NCBI GenBank assembly: GCA_964524755.1
Contig: CAZGDR010000043.1
Location: 1-15,810, forward strand
Direction of reading: 5' to 3'
Origin: JAQVOO01 sp964524755
Lineage (GTDB): Bacteria > Spirochaetota > Spirochaetia > Sphaerochaetales > Sphaerochaetaceae
Length of the DNA: 15,810 nt
The notes under the pieces are model-generated. The model was not told the origin of the DNA. It searched no databases and saw nothing but the letters and a program-made list of their open reading frames with translations. A program made the position numbers and the translations under genes. Below are positions 1 to 6,993 of this stretch, piece after piece. Position 1 is the stretch's first letter. Each line of letters begins with the position of its first letter.

Positions 1-54
1 AGCATGTAAGGCCATACAATGCAATAAGCGTTTATGTTTACGCATGATTGATGC

Positions 55-83
55 TTTCCAAAAAGTATTGTTTCTGGTACAAT
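55..83 (+). promoter_or_regulatory. Putative sigma70-type promoter of rpe, placed for a leaderless mRNA
   Basis: A -35-like TTTCCA (55-60) is followed by a 17-nt spacer and a -10-like TACAAT (78-83), with an extended -10 TGG at 75-77. The -10 ends 7 nt before the rpe ATG at 91, so transcription would begin at or within a base or two of the start codon. No SD-like purine run is visible between the -10 and the ATG. The boxes are read directly from the sequence. Promoter activity and the start point are inferred. Confidence 0.5.
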
Positions 84-90
84 TTCGTGT

Positions 91-753
91 ATGAAAACAG
101 AACAAGGTTGCATCGTTGCCCCATCCATTTTGGCGGCAGATTTTTCTCGGGTAGGTGAGGGGGTAGAGCTGGTTGAAAAAGCAACAGCACAATGGCTCCA
201 TTTAGATGTGATGGATGGGATGTTTGTCCCCAACATCTCCTTTGGACCGAAGTTTATTGCCGATTTACGGCCACATTCTAAACTCATTTTTGATACGCAT
301 CTCATGATTGACAAGCCCGAGCGCTATATCAAAGAGTTTGCCGATTGTGGTAGTGATTATATTACTGTCCATGCGGAAGCAACACTACACCTTAATCGAA
401 CGATTGGACAAATTCACGGTGAGGGGAAGTTAGCTGGAGTTTCTCTGGTTCCTTCAACACCGGTTTCGGCGATTGAGTTGGTTCTCGATGCGGTGGACCT
501 AGTCCTCATTATGAGTGTTAACCCTGGTTTTGGTGGACAGAAATTCATCGAATCTTCGTTAGGTAAGATTCGGGAACTTGATGCACTCAGAAAAAAACAT
601 AATCTATCTTTCAAGATATCAGTGGATGGTGGTGTATCAGAACAGAATGCAGCATCTCTTCTTGAAGCTGGTGTAGATGTATTAGTCATGGGAAGTGCAT
701 TTTTTAAAGCTGAGGATAAAGAACAGCTCGTTTCCCGTTTACAAGGGTTATAA
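91..753 (+). CDS. rpe: Ribulose-phosphate 3-epimerase
   Basis: This cytoplasmic enzyme interconverts D-ribulose 5-phosphate and D-xylulose 5-phosphate in the non-oxidative pentose phosphate pathway. The 220-residue protein has the family's usual length and a single TIM-barrel fold. The N-terminal PSILAADF block is followed by HLDVMDG and FVPNISFGP. Expected metal ligands and acid/base residues are present: His37 and Asp39, His70 in the DTHLMI block, and Asp179 in SVDGGV. The phosphate-binding MSVNPGFGGQ loop lies at about 141-150 and a VMGSAFF block at 199-205. The ATG at 91 has no recognisable SD but sits 7 nt behind a good -10 box, so it may be translated from a leaderless transcript. It is followed after 5 nt by dtd, so the two are very likely co-transcribed. 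Confidence 0.97.
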   Translation: MKTEQGCIVAPSILAADFSRVGEGVELVEKATAQWLHLDVMDGMFVPNISFGPKFIADLRPHSKLIFDTHLMIDKPERYIKEFADCGSDYITVHAEATLHLNRTIGQIHGEGKLAGVSLVPSTPVSAIELVLDAVDLVLIMSVNPGFGGQKFIESSLGKIRELDALRKKHNLSFKISVDGGVSEQNAASLLEAGVDVLVMGSAFFKAEDKEQLVSRLQGL

Positions 754-758
754 GATAC

Positions 759-1211
759 ATGCGAGCGGTATTGCAACGAGTTTCACAGGCAACCGTAGGT
801 ATCAATAATGAACTCGTAGCTGAGATACAGCAGGGCTTATTGGTCTATCTTGGCATCGAGCAGGACGACGGGAACTTGCAATTGGATTTTATGGCTAAGA
901 AAATTCCACGCCTGCGTCTTTTTTCAGATAAAGAAGGTAAAATGAACCTTTCGGTGCAAGATGTTGGAGGGAGCATATTAGTGGTGAGTCAATTTACCCT
1001 TTGTGCCGATCTAACTAAGGGGAATAGGCCTTCGTTTAATCCAGCTGCCACCCCTGAGCTCGCTGTTACGTTATATGAAAGATTGGTGGAAAAGTTGAGA
1101 GAACAGGACATCGAGGTAGCTACTGGTATTTTTGGGGCCTCTATGCAAGTATCATATACGAATGATGGTCCGGTCACTATAATTCTTGATTCACCGGCAA
1201 ACTTGAAGTGA
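759..1211 (+). CDS. dtd: D-aminoacyl-tRNA deacylase
   Basis: This proofreading enzyme hydrolyses D-amino acids (classically D-Tyr) and glycine mischarged on tRNA, using a Gly-cisPro motif that excludes L-aminoacyl-tRNA. The 150-residue length is typical. The start MRAVLQRVSQATV is characteristic of the family. The SQFTL motif is at 77-81, followed by KGNRPSF, and the NDGPVT motif with the Gly-Pro pair is at 135-140, so the enzyme looks intact. It begins 5 nt after the rpe stop. The only SD candidate is a weak AAGGG inside the end of rpe, which suggests partial dependence on translation of rpe. No domain is missing and no frameshift was seen. The call is secure. Confidence 0.97.
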   Translation: MRAVLQRVSQATVGINNELVAEIQQGLLVYLGIEQDDGNLQLDFMAKKIPRLRLFSDKEGKMNLSVQDVGGSILVVSQFTLCADLTKGNRPSFNPAATPELAVTLYERLVEKLREQDIEVATGIFGASMQVSYTNDGPVTIILDSPANLK

Positions 1212-1239
1212 AAAAGTATTTTTTAGAGTAATCTACACG

Positions 1240-1246
1240 AAGGAGA
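1240..1246 (+). promoter_or_regulatory. Strong ribosome binding site of recA
   Basis: AAGGAGA lies 9 nt before the recA ATG at 1256, in the short gap after dtd. It is among the strongest SD sequences in the window and fixes the recA start. No convincing LexA/SOS-box dyad is visible in the 44-nt gap. Confidence 0.75.
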
Positions 1247-1255
1247 GAGAGCGTT

Positions 1256-2335
1256 ATGGCAAAAACTTCCAGTTCTACAATGACTGTGATAACTGATTCA
1301 AAGCAAAAGTTGGTGGCTTTAGAGGCTGCTCGTTCTCAAATAGATAAACAGTTTGGTAAAGGAGCCTTAATGAAGTTGGGCGATAGTGCCACTGATCGGT
1401 CGATTCAATCCACCTCTTCAGGTTCTATTTTACTTGATGAGGCGTTGGGAGTAGGCGGGTATCCAAGAGGTCGAGTAATTGAGATCTATGGTCCAGAATC
1501 TTCTGGAAAAACGACTCTGGCCTTACATGCCATCGCTGAGAGCCAAAAGGCAGGTGGAATTGCTGCTTTTATTGATGCTGAACATGCTTTAGATCCGGCT
1601 TATGCGAAAAAATTGGGAGTTAACACAGATGAATTGTGGATCTCACAACCTGATAACGGCGAACAAGCTTTAGAAATTGTTGAGTCACTTGTCCGTTCTG
1701 GTGCAGTCGATATGATCGTTGTTGACTCCGTGGCAGCTTTAACTCCTCAGGCTGAAATAGATGGTGAGATGGGAGATTCTCATATGGGATTGCAGGCTCG
1801 GTTAATGAGCCAGGCCTTGCGGAAACTGACTGGTATTTTATCAAAGAGTCACACTACTATTATTTTTATTAACCAAATCAGAATGAAGATTGGGGTTATG
1901 TTTGGAAACCCTGAGACAACTACGGGGGGTAATGCCCTTAAATTCTATTCATCCATTCGAGTAGAAGTGAGAAGAATTGAAGCTATCAGTCGGAGTGCGG
2001 ATGATATTATTGGTAACCGCGTACGGATTAAGATTGTGAAAAACAAAGTAGCTCCACCCTTTAAAAAAGTAGAACTTGATATGTACTTTGGTGAAGGACT
2101 CTCCTATCATGGGAGCATTTTAGATGCTGCTTTAAAATATGAGCTTCTCAATAAAAGTGGTTCTTGGTATTCGTTTGGTGAGGAGAAAATTGGGCAGGGT
2201 AGAGACAATGCCATTACATTCCTGCGCACTAATACGGATATCACGACTGACTTAGAGGCCAAGTTACGGGCGATAATGTTTCCCCCTGTAATTAAAGAAG
2301 ATAAAAAGGAAGAAGAAGCCAAAACGAAGAAGTAA
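1256..2335 (+). CDS. recA: Recombinase RecA
   Basis: RecA is the ATP-dependent strand-exchange protein of homologous recombination. It forms filaments on single-stranded DNA and triggers LexA self-cleavage in organisms with an SOS response. At 359 residues it is a normal bacterial RecA. The Walker A motif GPESSGKTT is at 79-87, the catalytic Glu109 in FIDAEHALD, and Walker B MIVVDS at 153-158. DNA-binding loop L1 is near 170-180. The loop L2 region INQIRMKIGVMFGNPETTTG (205-224) includes the ATP-sensing Gln207. The C-terminus ends in a Lys/Glu-rich tail, common in the family and thought to moderate DNA binding. A strong SD supports the ATG at 1256. No intein or frameshift was found. A start at Met9 is possible but has no SD. 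Confidence 0.99.
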   Translation: MAKTSSSTMTVITDSKQKLVALEAARSQIDKQFGKGALMKLGDSATDRSIQSTSSGSILLDEALGVGGYPRGRVIEIYGPESSGKTTLALHAIAESQKAGGIAAFIDAEHALDPAYAKKLGVNTDELWISQPDNGEQALEIVESLVRSGAVDMIVVDSVAALTPQAEIDGEMGDSHMGLQARLMSQALRKLTGILSKSHTTIIFINQIRMKIGVMFGNPETTTGGNALKFYSSIRVEVRRIEAISRSADDIIGNRVRIKIVKNKVAPPFKKVELDMYFGEGLSYHGSILDAALKYELLNKSGSWYSFGEEKIGQGRDNAITFLRTNTDITTDLEAKLRAIMFPPVIKEDKKEEEAKTKK

Positions 2336-2341
2336 CGACCC

Positions 2342-2370
2342 TTTACCTACATACTTGAAAACAGTATACT
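2342..2370 (+). promoter_or_regulatory. Putative promoter of scpA, placed for a leaderless mRNA, with a palindrome over the -10
   Basis: TTTACC (2342-2347), a 17-nt spacer and TATACT (2365-2370) form a plausible sigma70-type promoter in the 42-nt recA-scpA gap. The -10 ends 7 nt before the scpA ATG, the same spacing as at rpe. The -10 lies within a perfect 10-bp palindrome, CAGTATACTG (2362-2371), which could be an operator. Promoter function is inferred. Confidence 0.5.
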
Positions 2371-2377
2371 GCAGTGC

Positions 2378-3283
2378 ATGGTGTATGAAGTAGGGCTGGC
2401 GGATCAAACGCCAAAGCCTCCCGTTGTTTTATCTTATTCAGTACGAAAATTTGAAGGCCCTCTGGATCTTTTATTGCATCTGATTCAGAAGGCACAAGTG
2501 AACATATATGATATTCCAATCGCTGAGATAACTGATCAGTTTTTAGCTTATTTACAGACTCCAAGTCAATTGGATTTGGATGATTTGACTGAGTTTTATG
2601 CTATGGCCGCCCATTTAATCTACATGAAAAGTAGATTGTTATTACCGGATCAAGATGCCATAGAGGAAGACGAAGAATTTGCTGAATTGCGTACTGATTT
2701 GGTAGAACGTCTCCTTGAATATCAGAAATTTAAACGTTATACAGCTCTCCTGACTGAGTCGCATGAGGGTGGTGAATTATTCATTCAACGCAAAAAGAAC
2801 CAATTTATGCTTCCATTCGATGATCAAGAGCTTTGGAACGATGTAACCGTGTGGGATTTGTTACAGTCTTTTTCATCAATGTTACGCGCCATTACTCCAC
2901 AACAGATCTTTAATGTATATGAAGAAATTACCCCTAAACAAAAACTCGTCTTAATGGCTGAACTCTTTGAAGCACAGGAAGAAATCACATTCATGGACCT
3001 CATTGTAGATAAAGAATCTGCTTTAGATCTTATTTGTGCTTTTTTAGCAATTCTCGATGCGGTTAAATTCTCGATGATAACGATCCATCAACACGCGTTG
3101 TTTGGTGATATTCTCATCCGCCGTAAATCAGAATTTGATGAAGACTGGCTGAATGAGGATGACTTGGGACTTGAAAACGAATTTGATGATTTTATTGAAC
3201 CCGTTGTAAAAATCGATGAAACTCTTTTAGAGGATGATTCAGAAGATGAAGTTATCGAACTGAATGATGATGAGGAAGTATGA
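2378..3283 (+). CDS. scpA: Segregation and condensation protein A (kleisin)
   Basis: ScpA is the kleisin subunit that bridges the heads of SMC dimers and binds ScpB, forming the bacterial condensin that compacts and segregates the chromosome. The N-terminal kleisin block (about 22-90) carries FEGPLDLLLHLI at 25-36 and the helical YDIPIAEITDQFL region. The C-terminal winged helix that contacts SMC is at about 195-248. The protein has 301 residues, longer than the usual 240-260. The excess is a strongly acidic tail (about 251-301), where half the residues are Asp or Glu. The ATG at 2378 has no SD but sits 7 nt behind a good -10 box. A GTG at 2381 is an alternative start. The stop overlaps the scpB start (ATGA), so the partner subunits are translationally coupled. 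Confidence 0.95.
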   Translation: MVYEVGLADQTPKPPVVLSYSVRKFEGPLDLLLHLIQKAQVNIYDIPIAEITDQFLAYLQTPSQLDLDDLTEFYAMAAHLIYMKSRLLLPDQDAIEEDEEFAELRTDLVERLLEYQKFKRYTALLTESHEGGELFIQRKKNQFMLPFDDQELWNDVTVWDLLQSFSSMLRAITPQQIFNVYEEITPKQKLVLMAELFEAQEEITFMDLIVDKESALDLICAFLAILDAVKFSMITIHQHALFGDILIRRKSEFDEDWLNEDDLGLENEFDDFIEPVVKIDETLLEDDSEDEVIELNDDEEV

Positions 3284-3843
3284 CTGAAATGTTATCACTA
3301 CATGCACGCCTAGTAGAAGTCATTCTATTTATTGAGAACGAACCGGTACGCCGAGACGTTATCAAGCGAATGACCGACTTAGACGATGAGCTGCTGCAAG
3401 AGGCCTTGGACGAACTGCAGGATCACTGGAGAGGAGAGCAGCATGGTCTTGAGTTAGTTGAAGCCAATGATACTTTTCGTTTCTTGCCAGCTGGTGACTT
3501 GCATGAGCGCCTACGCGATTGTTACGGTAAGAAGGTTGATCGACGACTTTCTAAGGCAGCACTCGAGACATTATCCATTATTGCCTATGCACAGCCGGTT
3601 ACGCGACGTGACATCGAAAACATTCGCGGTGTCTCGTCCGATTCTATTGTCCGTTTACTACGTGATCGTGAATATATCAGAGTTATTGGACATAAAGATG
3701 TTCCAGGACGTCCTGGCCTTTATGGCACCACAAAGAAATTTTTATTTGAATTTAATTTACCGAGTATCGCTGCCCTTCCTAAATTATCGGAAGTAGATCG
3801 AGCTCGTTTTACTCATGAAGAGGAGTCCCCTAATGCGAATTGA
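3280..3843 (+). CDS. scpB: Segregation and condensation protein B
   Basis: ScpB dimers bind the middle of ScpA and regulate the SMC ATPase in chromosome condensation and segregation. The 187-residue protein consists of two winged-helix domains. The first runs from about 6 to 80. The second (about 85-160) contains the hallmark LSKAALETLSIIAYAQPVTR, then DIENIRGV, and the end block PGRPGLYGTTKKFL. The ATG overlaps the scpA stop in an ATGA arrangement, as expected for subunits made in fixed proportion. The last residues are charged and probably disordered. A smaller open frame inside this gene in another frame is taken to be a shadow. Confidence 0.96.
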   Translation: MTEMLSLHARLVEVILFIENEPVRRDVIKRMTDLDDELLQEALDELQDHWRGEQHGLELVEANDTFRFLPAGDLHERLRDCYGKKVDRRLSKAALETLSIIAYAQPVTRRDIENIRGVSSDSIVRLLRDREYIRVIGHKDVPGRPGLYGTTKKFLFEFNLPSIAALPKLSEVDRARFTHEEESPNAN

Positions 3844-4558
3844 TTATCCAATCCGTTTACAGAGTTATCTTGCAAAAAGCGGCTTTGGATCCCGACGTTC
3901 CTGTGAAAAGCTCATCCAAGAAGGGCGCGTTTCAGTTAATATGAAAATTGTCACAAGGATGGGAACCAAAGTTGATGCTGATGATGTTGTCATGGTTGAT
4001 ACGGTTCTAGCAGAACCTGCTGATCGTGTGTTGTATTATGCTTTACACAAACCACGCGGATATGTCTGTACTAATTATGATCCCAATGAAAAGCTCTATG
4101 CTCGTGATCTCATTACTATTCCTGAAAACAATCTATTGTTTCATGTGGGTAGGTTGGACAAAGACTCTACCGGATTAATTTTATATACCAATGATGGCGA
4201 TGTAGCCCAGAAAATAATGCACCCATCACAAGAGATAGAGAAAGAGTATGCCGTCATGGCGCAAGAAACAATCCGACGCGAAGACCTTGAAGAGGCGTTA
4301 CGTGGTATTTATATAGATAGTCAACAGCCCTATACAATTAAAAAGTTCACGTTACAATCCAAGCGATGGGCGCTTATTACTTTGACGGAAGGAAAGAATC
4401 GGGAGTTACGCAAAATATTTAGTTATTTTGGCTATACCATCCAAAAATTAGTGAGAATACGAATTGGTCCTATTCAACTTGGAGAGCTGGCTGAAAGCCG
4501 CTATCGAGTAGTGTCCAAGGGAGAAATCAAAGCATTGTTGGAGGGTAAAAACGGATGA
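3833..4558 (+). CDS. rluB: RsuA/RluB-family rRNA pseudouridine synthase
   Basis: This enzyme isomerises specific uridines in ribosomal RNA to pseudouridine. An N-terminal S4 RNA-binding domain (about 7-50, RLQSYLAKSGFGSRRSCEKL) precedes the catalytic domain. The motif HVGRLDKDSTGLILYTNDGD contains catalytic Asp109, and the C-terminal block ALITLTEGKNRELRKIF is conserved. The start at 3833 is chosen because AAGAGGAG at 3818-3825 lies 7 nt upstream. A start at 3815 would place that SD inside the gene and deepen the overlap with scpB (11 bp as called). The scpA-scpB-rluB order is common in many bacteria. The family is certain, but RluB (23S) cannot be separated from RsuA (16S) or related specificities by eye, so the symbol follows synteny. 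Confidence 0.9.
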   Translation: MRIDYPIRLQSYLAKSGFGSRRSCEKLIQEGRVSVNMKIVTRMGTKVDADDVVMVDTVLAEPADRVLYYALHKPRGYVCTNYDPNEKLYARDLITIPENNLLFHVGRLDKDSTGLILYTNDGDVAQKIMHPSQEIEKEYAVMAQETIRREDLEEALRGIYIDSQQPYTIKKFTLQSKRWALITLTEGKNRELRKIFSYFGYTIQKLVRIRIGPIQLGELAESRYRVVSKGEIKALLEGKNG

Positions 4559-6981
4559 TGAATAGTGAAGAGATATCAGTAAAAGGGTTTGTAGTGGCCA
4601 TTGATGGTCCAGCAGGAGTAGGGAAGAGTACTATAGCAAAAATGGTTGCAGAGCGGTTAAAGTTCTATTTCCTAAATTCAGGAAATTTTTATCGTGCAAT
4701 TACCCTTGCGGTGTTGGATCAAAAGATTGATCGGGAAGATTCGAAGGCAGTTCTTAAACTTGCCCGTCACATTGAATTGGAAATAATCGACGGTCGCCTA
4801 CATGCCGACGGCATTGATGTGGAGGATCGTCTCCATACTGAAGCTGTAGATGCGTGGGTCGCTCCCCATTCTGCCATTGTTGAGTTACGTGATGTGGTCA
4901 ATAAAAAGCTACGAGCATTGGCCGATACAGGCTTAAATCTGGTGGCTGAAGGGCGTGATATAACTACGGTTGTATTCCCCCAAGCCCAATGTAAGTTTTT
5001 CTTAGATGCCTCCGTCGAGGTGAGAGCGCAACGTAGATATGACCAACAACCGACCGAGAAATCGTTTGAAGAGCTAGTGAAAACAATCTCCGAGCGTGAT
5101 GAAATCGATAGAAACAAGCCTGTAGGTGGGCTAAAAAGAGCCCCCGATGCCATATATATAGATTCGTCACACTTGACCATAGATGAAGTTTATGACACAG
5201 TGTTACGTGCTATATTTGCCCGTATTTTGGGTGAAAATAAGGATCAGGAGAGAAAAGTGGAAGAAGTAAAGGAAGTGTTAGAAACACAAAGTGAACCTCA
5301 GCAAAAGGTTGATATGCAGACGATGCTGCAGGAGCATTACCTAAAATCTCTTGATGGAATTGAAGACGGTCAGCTTGTTACCGGTACTGTTGTTCAGGTC
5401 AATAACGAGCATGTGTTTGTGGATGTGGGTTACAAATCTGAAGGTAGAATTGCCTTTGATGAGTTCTCCACTGTTCCCGCCGTCGGCGACGAAGTCAAGG
5501 TTATGATTGTCAACAAAGAGGGAAAGGGCGGTCAAATCGTCATCTCTAAGAAACGCGCTGACATCAAGGAACGTATGGATGCTCTTAGGGAAGCTGCTGA
5601 AAAGCGAGCTCCTGTTATGGGTAAATTTGTCAAAGTCATTAAAGGTGGCTTTGAAGTCGATTTAGGAGATGAATTCTTAGGATTCTGTCCTCTTTCTAAA
5701 GCAGATGTGATGCGGGTCGAAGACCCCGAAACAATGATCGGTGTAGCAGACTTTTTCATTATTGATAAGTTCCACACGGGTATGAAGCTGAAAAGCGTTG
5801 TTTCACGCCGAGAATATTTAGAAAGAAAAATTAAAGAGAATAAAGATAAATTCTTTTCAACCGTCAAAATCGGTGATGTAGTCGAAGGTACTGTGAAGAG
5901 TTTTACCAGTTTCGGTGCGTTTATTGATTTAGGTGGTTTTGATGGCTTACTCCATATTAATGATATGAGTTGGGGACATGTAACTAAACCCAAAGATTTT
6001 GTGAAAAAAGGTGAAGTCATCCAATTGCGCCTTATTAATATTGATCCAGTTTCACAGAAAATAAACCTCTCCTTGAAGCATATGCAAGAAGATCCTTGGG
6101 ATACTTTCGAAGAACGTTATGCAGTAAATGATGTTATCAAGGCTCCTATCACTAAAATTACTACGTTTGGTGTGTTTATTGAAATTGAGCCAGGCATTGA
6201 AGGTTTAGCCCATATTTCAGAACTCTCATGGACCAAACGCATTAATAACCCTAAAGAAATTCTCTCAATGGGAGAAATTGTTGACGCCAAGATTCTTGGG
6301 TATGACCTCGACAAGAAACGGGTAAGTCTGGGCTTGAAGCAACTCGATGAAAACCCATGGGACACGATTGAAGAGCGTTATCCACAAGGGATGACCTTAA
6401 CGAAACCTGTAGTGAAAATTACTAATAGTGGTGCCTTTATTAACCTTGAAGAAGGTATTGATGGATTTTTACATATTGATGACATCTCATGGACCAAGAA
6501 AATTCGGAACATGAATGAGTTCTGCAAAGAAGGCGATGTAATTGATGTCGTAGTGACCCGGGTAGATGCACAGACTCGTCATATTAGACTTGGAGTGAAG
6601 CAACTTGAAGGTAATCCATGGCAAACACTACGTAAAGACTATCCAAGAGGTAGTACTATCAGTGGTGAAGTAAGCAATGTGACCGACTTTGGTGTGTTTG
6701 TACGTGTATTAGGTGATATCGAAGGACTTATTTCTAAGTACAATCTCATTGGACCTGATGAAGAGTACAACGATAGTGTCTTAAGTAAGTTTAAAGTTGG
6801 TAGCCCTATTACCGCGGCTGTAGTTGAGATTAATCCAAATACACAGAAGTTGAGCCTCTCCATTAAAGAGCTTATTCGTAAATCACAACAGTCAGAAATG
6901 TCAAAATATATACATGAAGATGATGGAGATACGTTTACTTTTGGAGATCTACTGAAATCTCGTGAAGATAGTCCGGAATAG
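4555..6981 (+). CDS. cmk-rpsA: Fused cytidylate kinase and 30S ribosomal protein S1
   Basis: Two proteins in one 808-residue frame. Residues about 10-225 are cytidylate kinase, which phosphorylates CMP/dCMP. They contain Walker A GPAGVGKST (18-26), the NSGNFYRAIT substrate block, GRDITTVVFP (133-142), the lid RDEIDRNKP (181-189) and the end block DAIYIDSSHLTIDEV. Residues about 271-771 are six S1 RNA-binding domains, as in proteobacterial S1, at roughly 271-335, 353-420, 438-508, 525-596, 612-683 and 699-771. S1 helps the 30S subunit bind mRNA. The linker at 226-270 is charged. The ATG overlaps the rluB stop, with GGAGGG 9 nt upstream. Both halves retain their key residues. cmk and rpsA are neighbours in many bacteria, and their fusion is known from spirochaetes. 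An internal start at the linker may also release free S1. Confidence 0.95.
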   Translation: MMNSEEISVKGFVVAIDGPAGVGKSTIAKMVAERLKFYFLNSGNFYRAITLAVLDQKIDREDSKAVLKLARHIELEIIDGRLHADGIDVEDRLHTEAVDAWVAPHSAIVELRDVVNKKLRALADTGLNLVAEGRDITTVVFPQAQCKFFLDASVEVRAQRRYDQQPTEKSFEELVKTISERDEIDRNKPVGGLKRAPDAIYIDSSHLTIDEVYDTVLRAIFARILGENKDQERKVEEVKEVLETQSEPQQKVDMQTMLQEHYLKSLDGIEDGQLVTGTVVQVNNEHVFVDVGYKSEGRIAFDEFSTVPAVGDEVKVMIVNKEGKGGQIVISKKRADIKERMDALREAAEKRAPVMGKFVKVIKGGFEVDLGDEFLGFCPLSKADVMRVEDPETMIGVADFFIIDKFHTGMKLKSVVSRREYLERKIKENKDKFFSTVKIGDVVEGTVKSFTSFGAFIDLGGFDGLLHINDMSWGHVTKPKDFVKKGEVIQLRLINIDPVSQKINLSLKHMQEDPWDTFEERYAVNDVIKAPITKITTFGVFIEIEPGIEGLAHISELSWTKRINNPKEILSMGEIVDAKILGYDLDKKRVSLGLKQLDENPWDTIEERYPQGMTLTKPVVKITNSGAFINLEEGIDGFLHIDDISWTKKIRNMNEFCKEGDVIDVVVTRVDAQTRHIRLGVKQLEGNPWQTLRKDYPRGSTISGEVSNVTDFGVFVRVLGDIEGLISKYNLIGPDEEYNDSVLSKFKVGSPITAAVVEINPNTQKLSLSIKELIRKSQQSEMSKYIHEDDGDTFTFGDLLKSREDSPE
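5246..5259 (+). promoter_or_regulatory. Candidate internal ribosome binding site and GTG start at the Cmk/S1 junction
   Basis: AGGAGA (5246-5251) lies 5 nt before an in-frame GTG (5257-5259, Val235). It falls exactly in the linker after the kinase and before the first S1 domain. Initiation here would give a protein of 574 residues with all six S1 domains, close to the length of stand-alone S1 (557 in E. coli). A second, weaker candidate is ATG 5314 (Met254), preceded by AAAGG. The sequence is seen directly; use as a start is inferred. Confidence 0.4.
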
Positions 6982-6993
6982 TGGAGCATAATA

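Noticed and set aside
17..54. Terminator for a gene upstream of the window (short GCGT/ACGC and GCAT/ATGC inverted repeats)
   Set aside because: Stems are only 4 bp and no T run follows.
414..776. Minus-strand open frame across rpe, and similar antisense frames across recA, cmk-rpsA and the permeases
   Set aside because: They mirror strong genes on the other strand and show no recognisable protein features or start signals.
1212..1255. SOS/LexA box upstream of recA
   Set aside because: No CTGT-N8-ACAG, GAAC-N4-GTTC or TTTG-N5-CAAA type dyad is visible in the gap.
3458..3796. 112-residue open frame inside scpB on the same strand
   Set aside because: It lies wholly within a confident scpB frame, has no family features and no clear SD; treated as a shadow.
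3815..3832. Longer start for the pseudouridine synthase at ATG 3815
   Set aside because: The strong SD AAGAGGAG lies downstream of it and is correctly spaced for ATG 3833, where the S4 domain begins.
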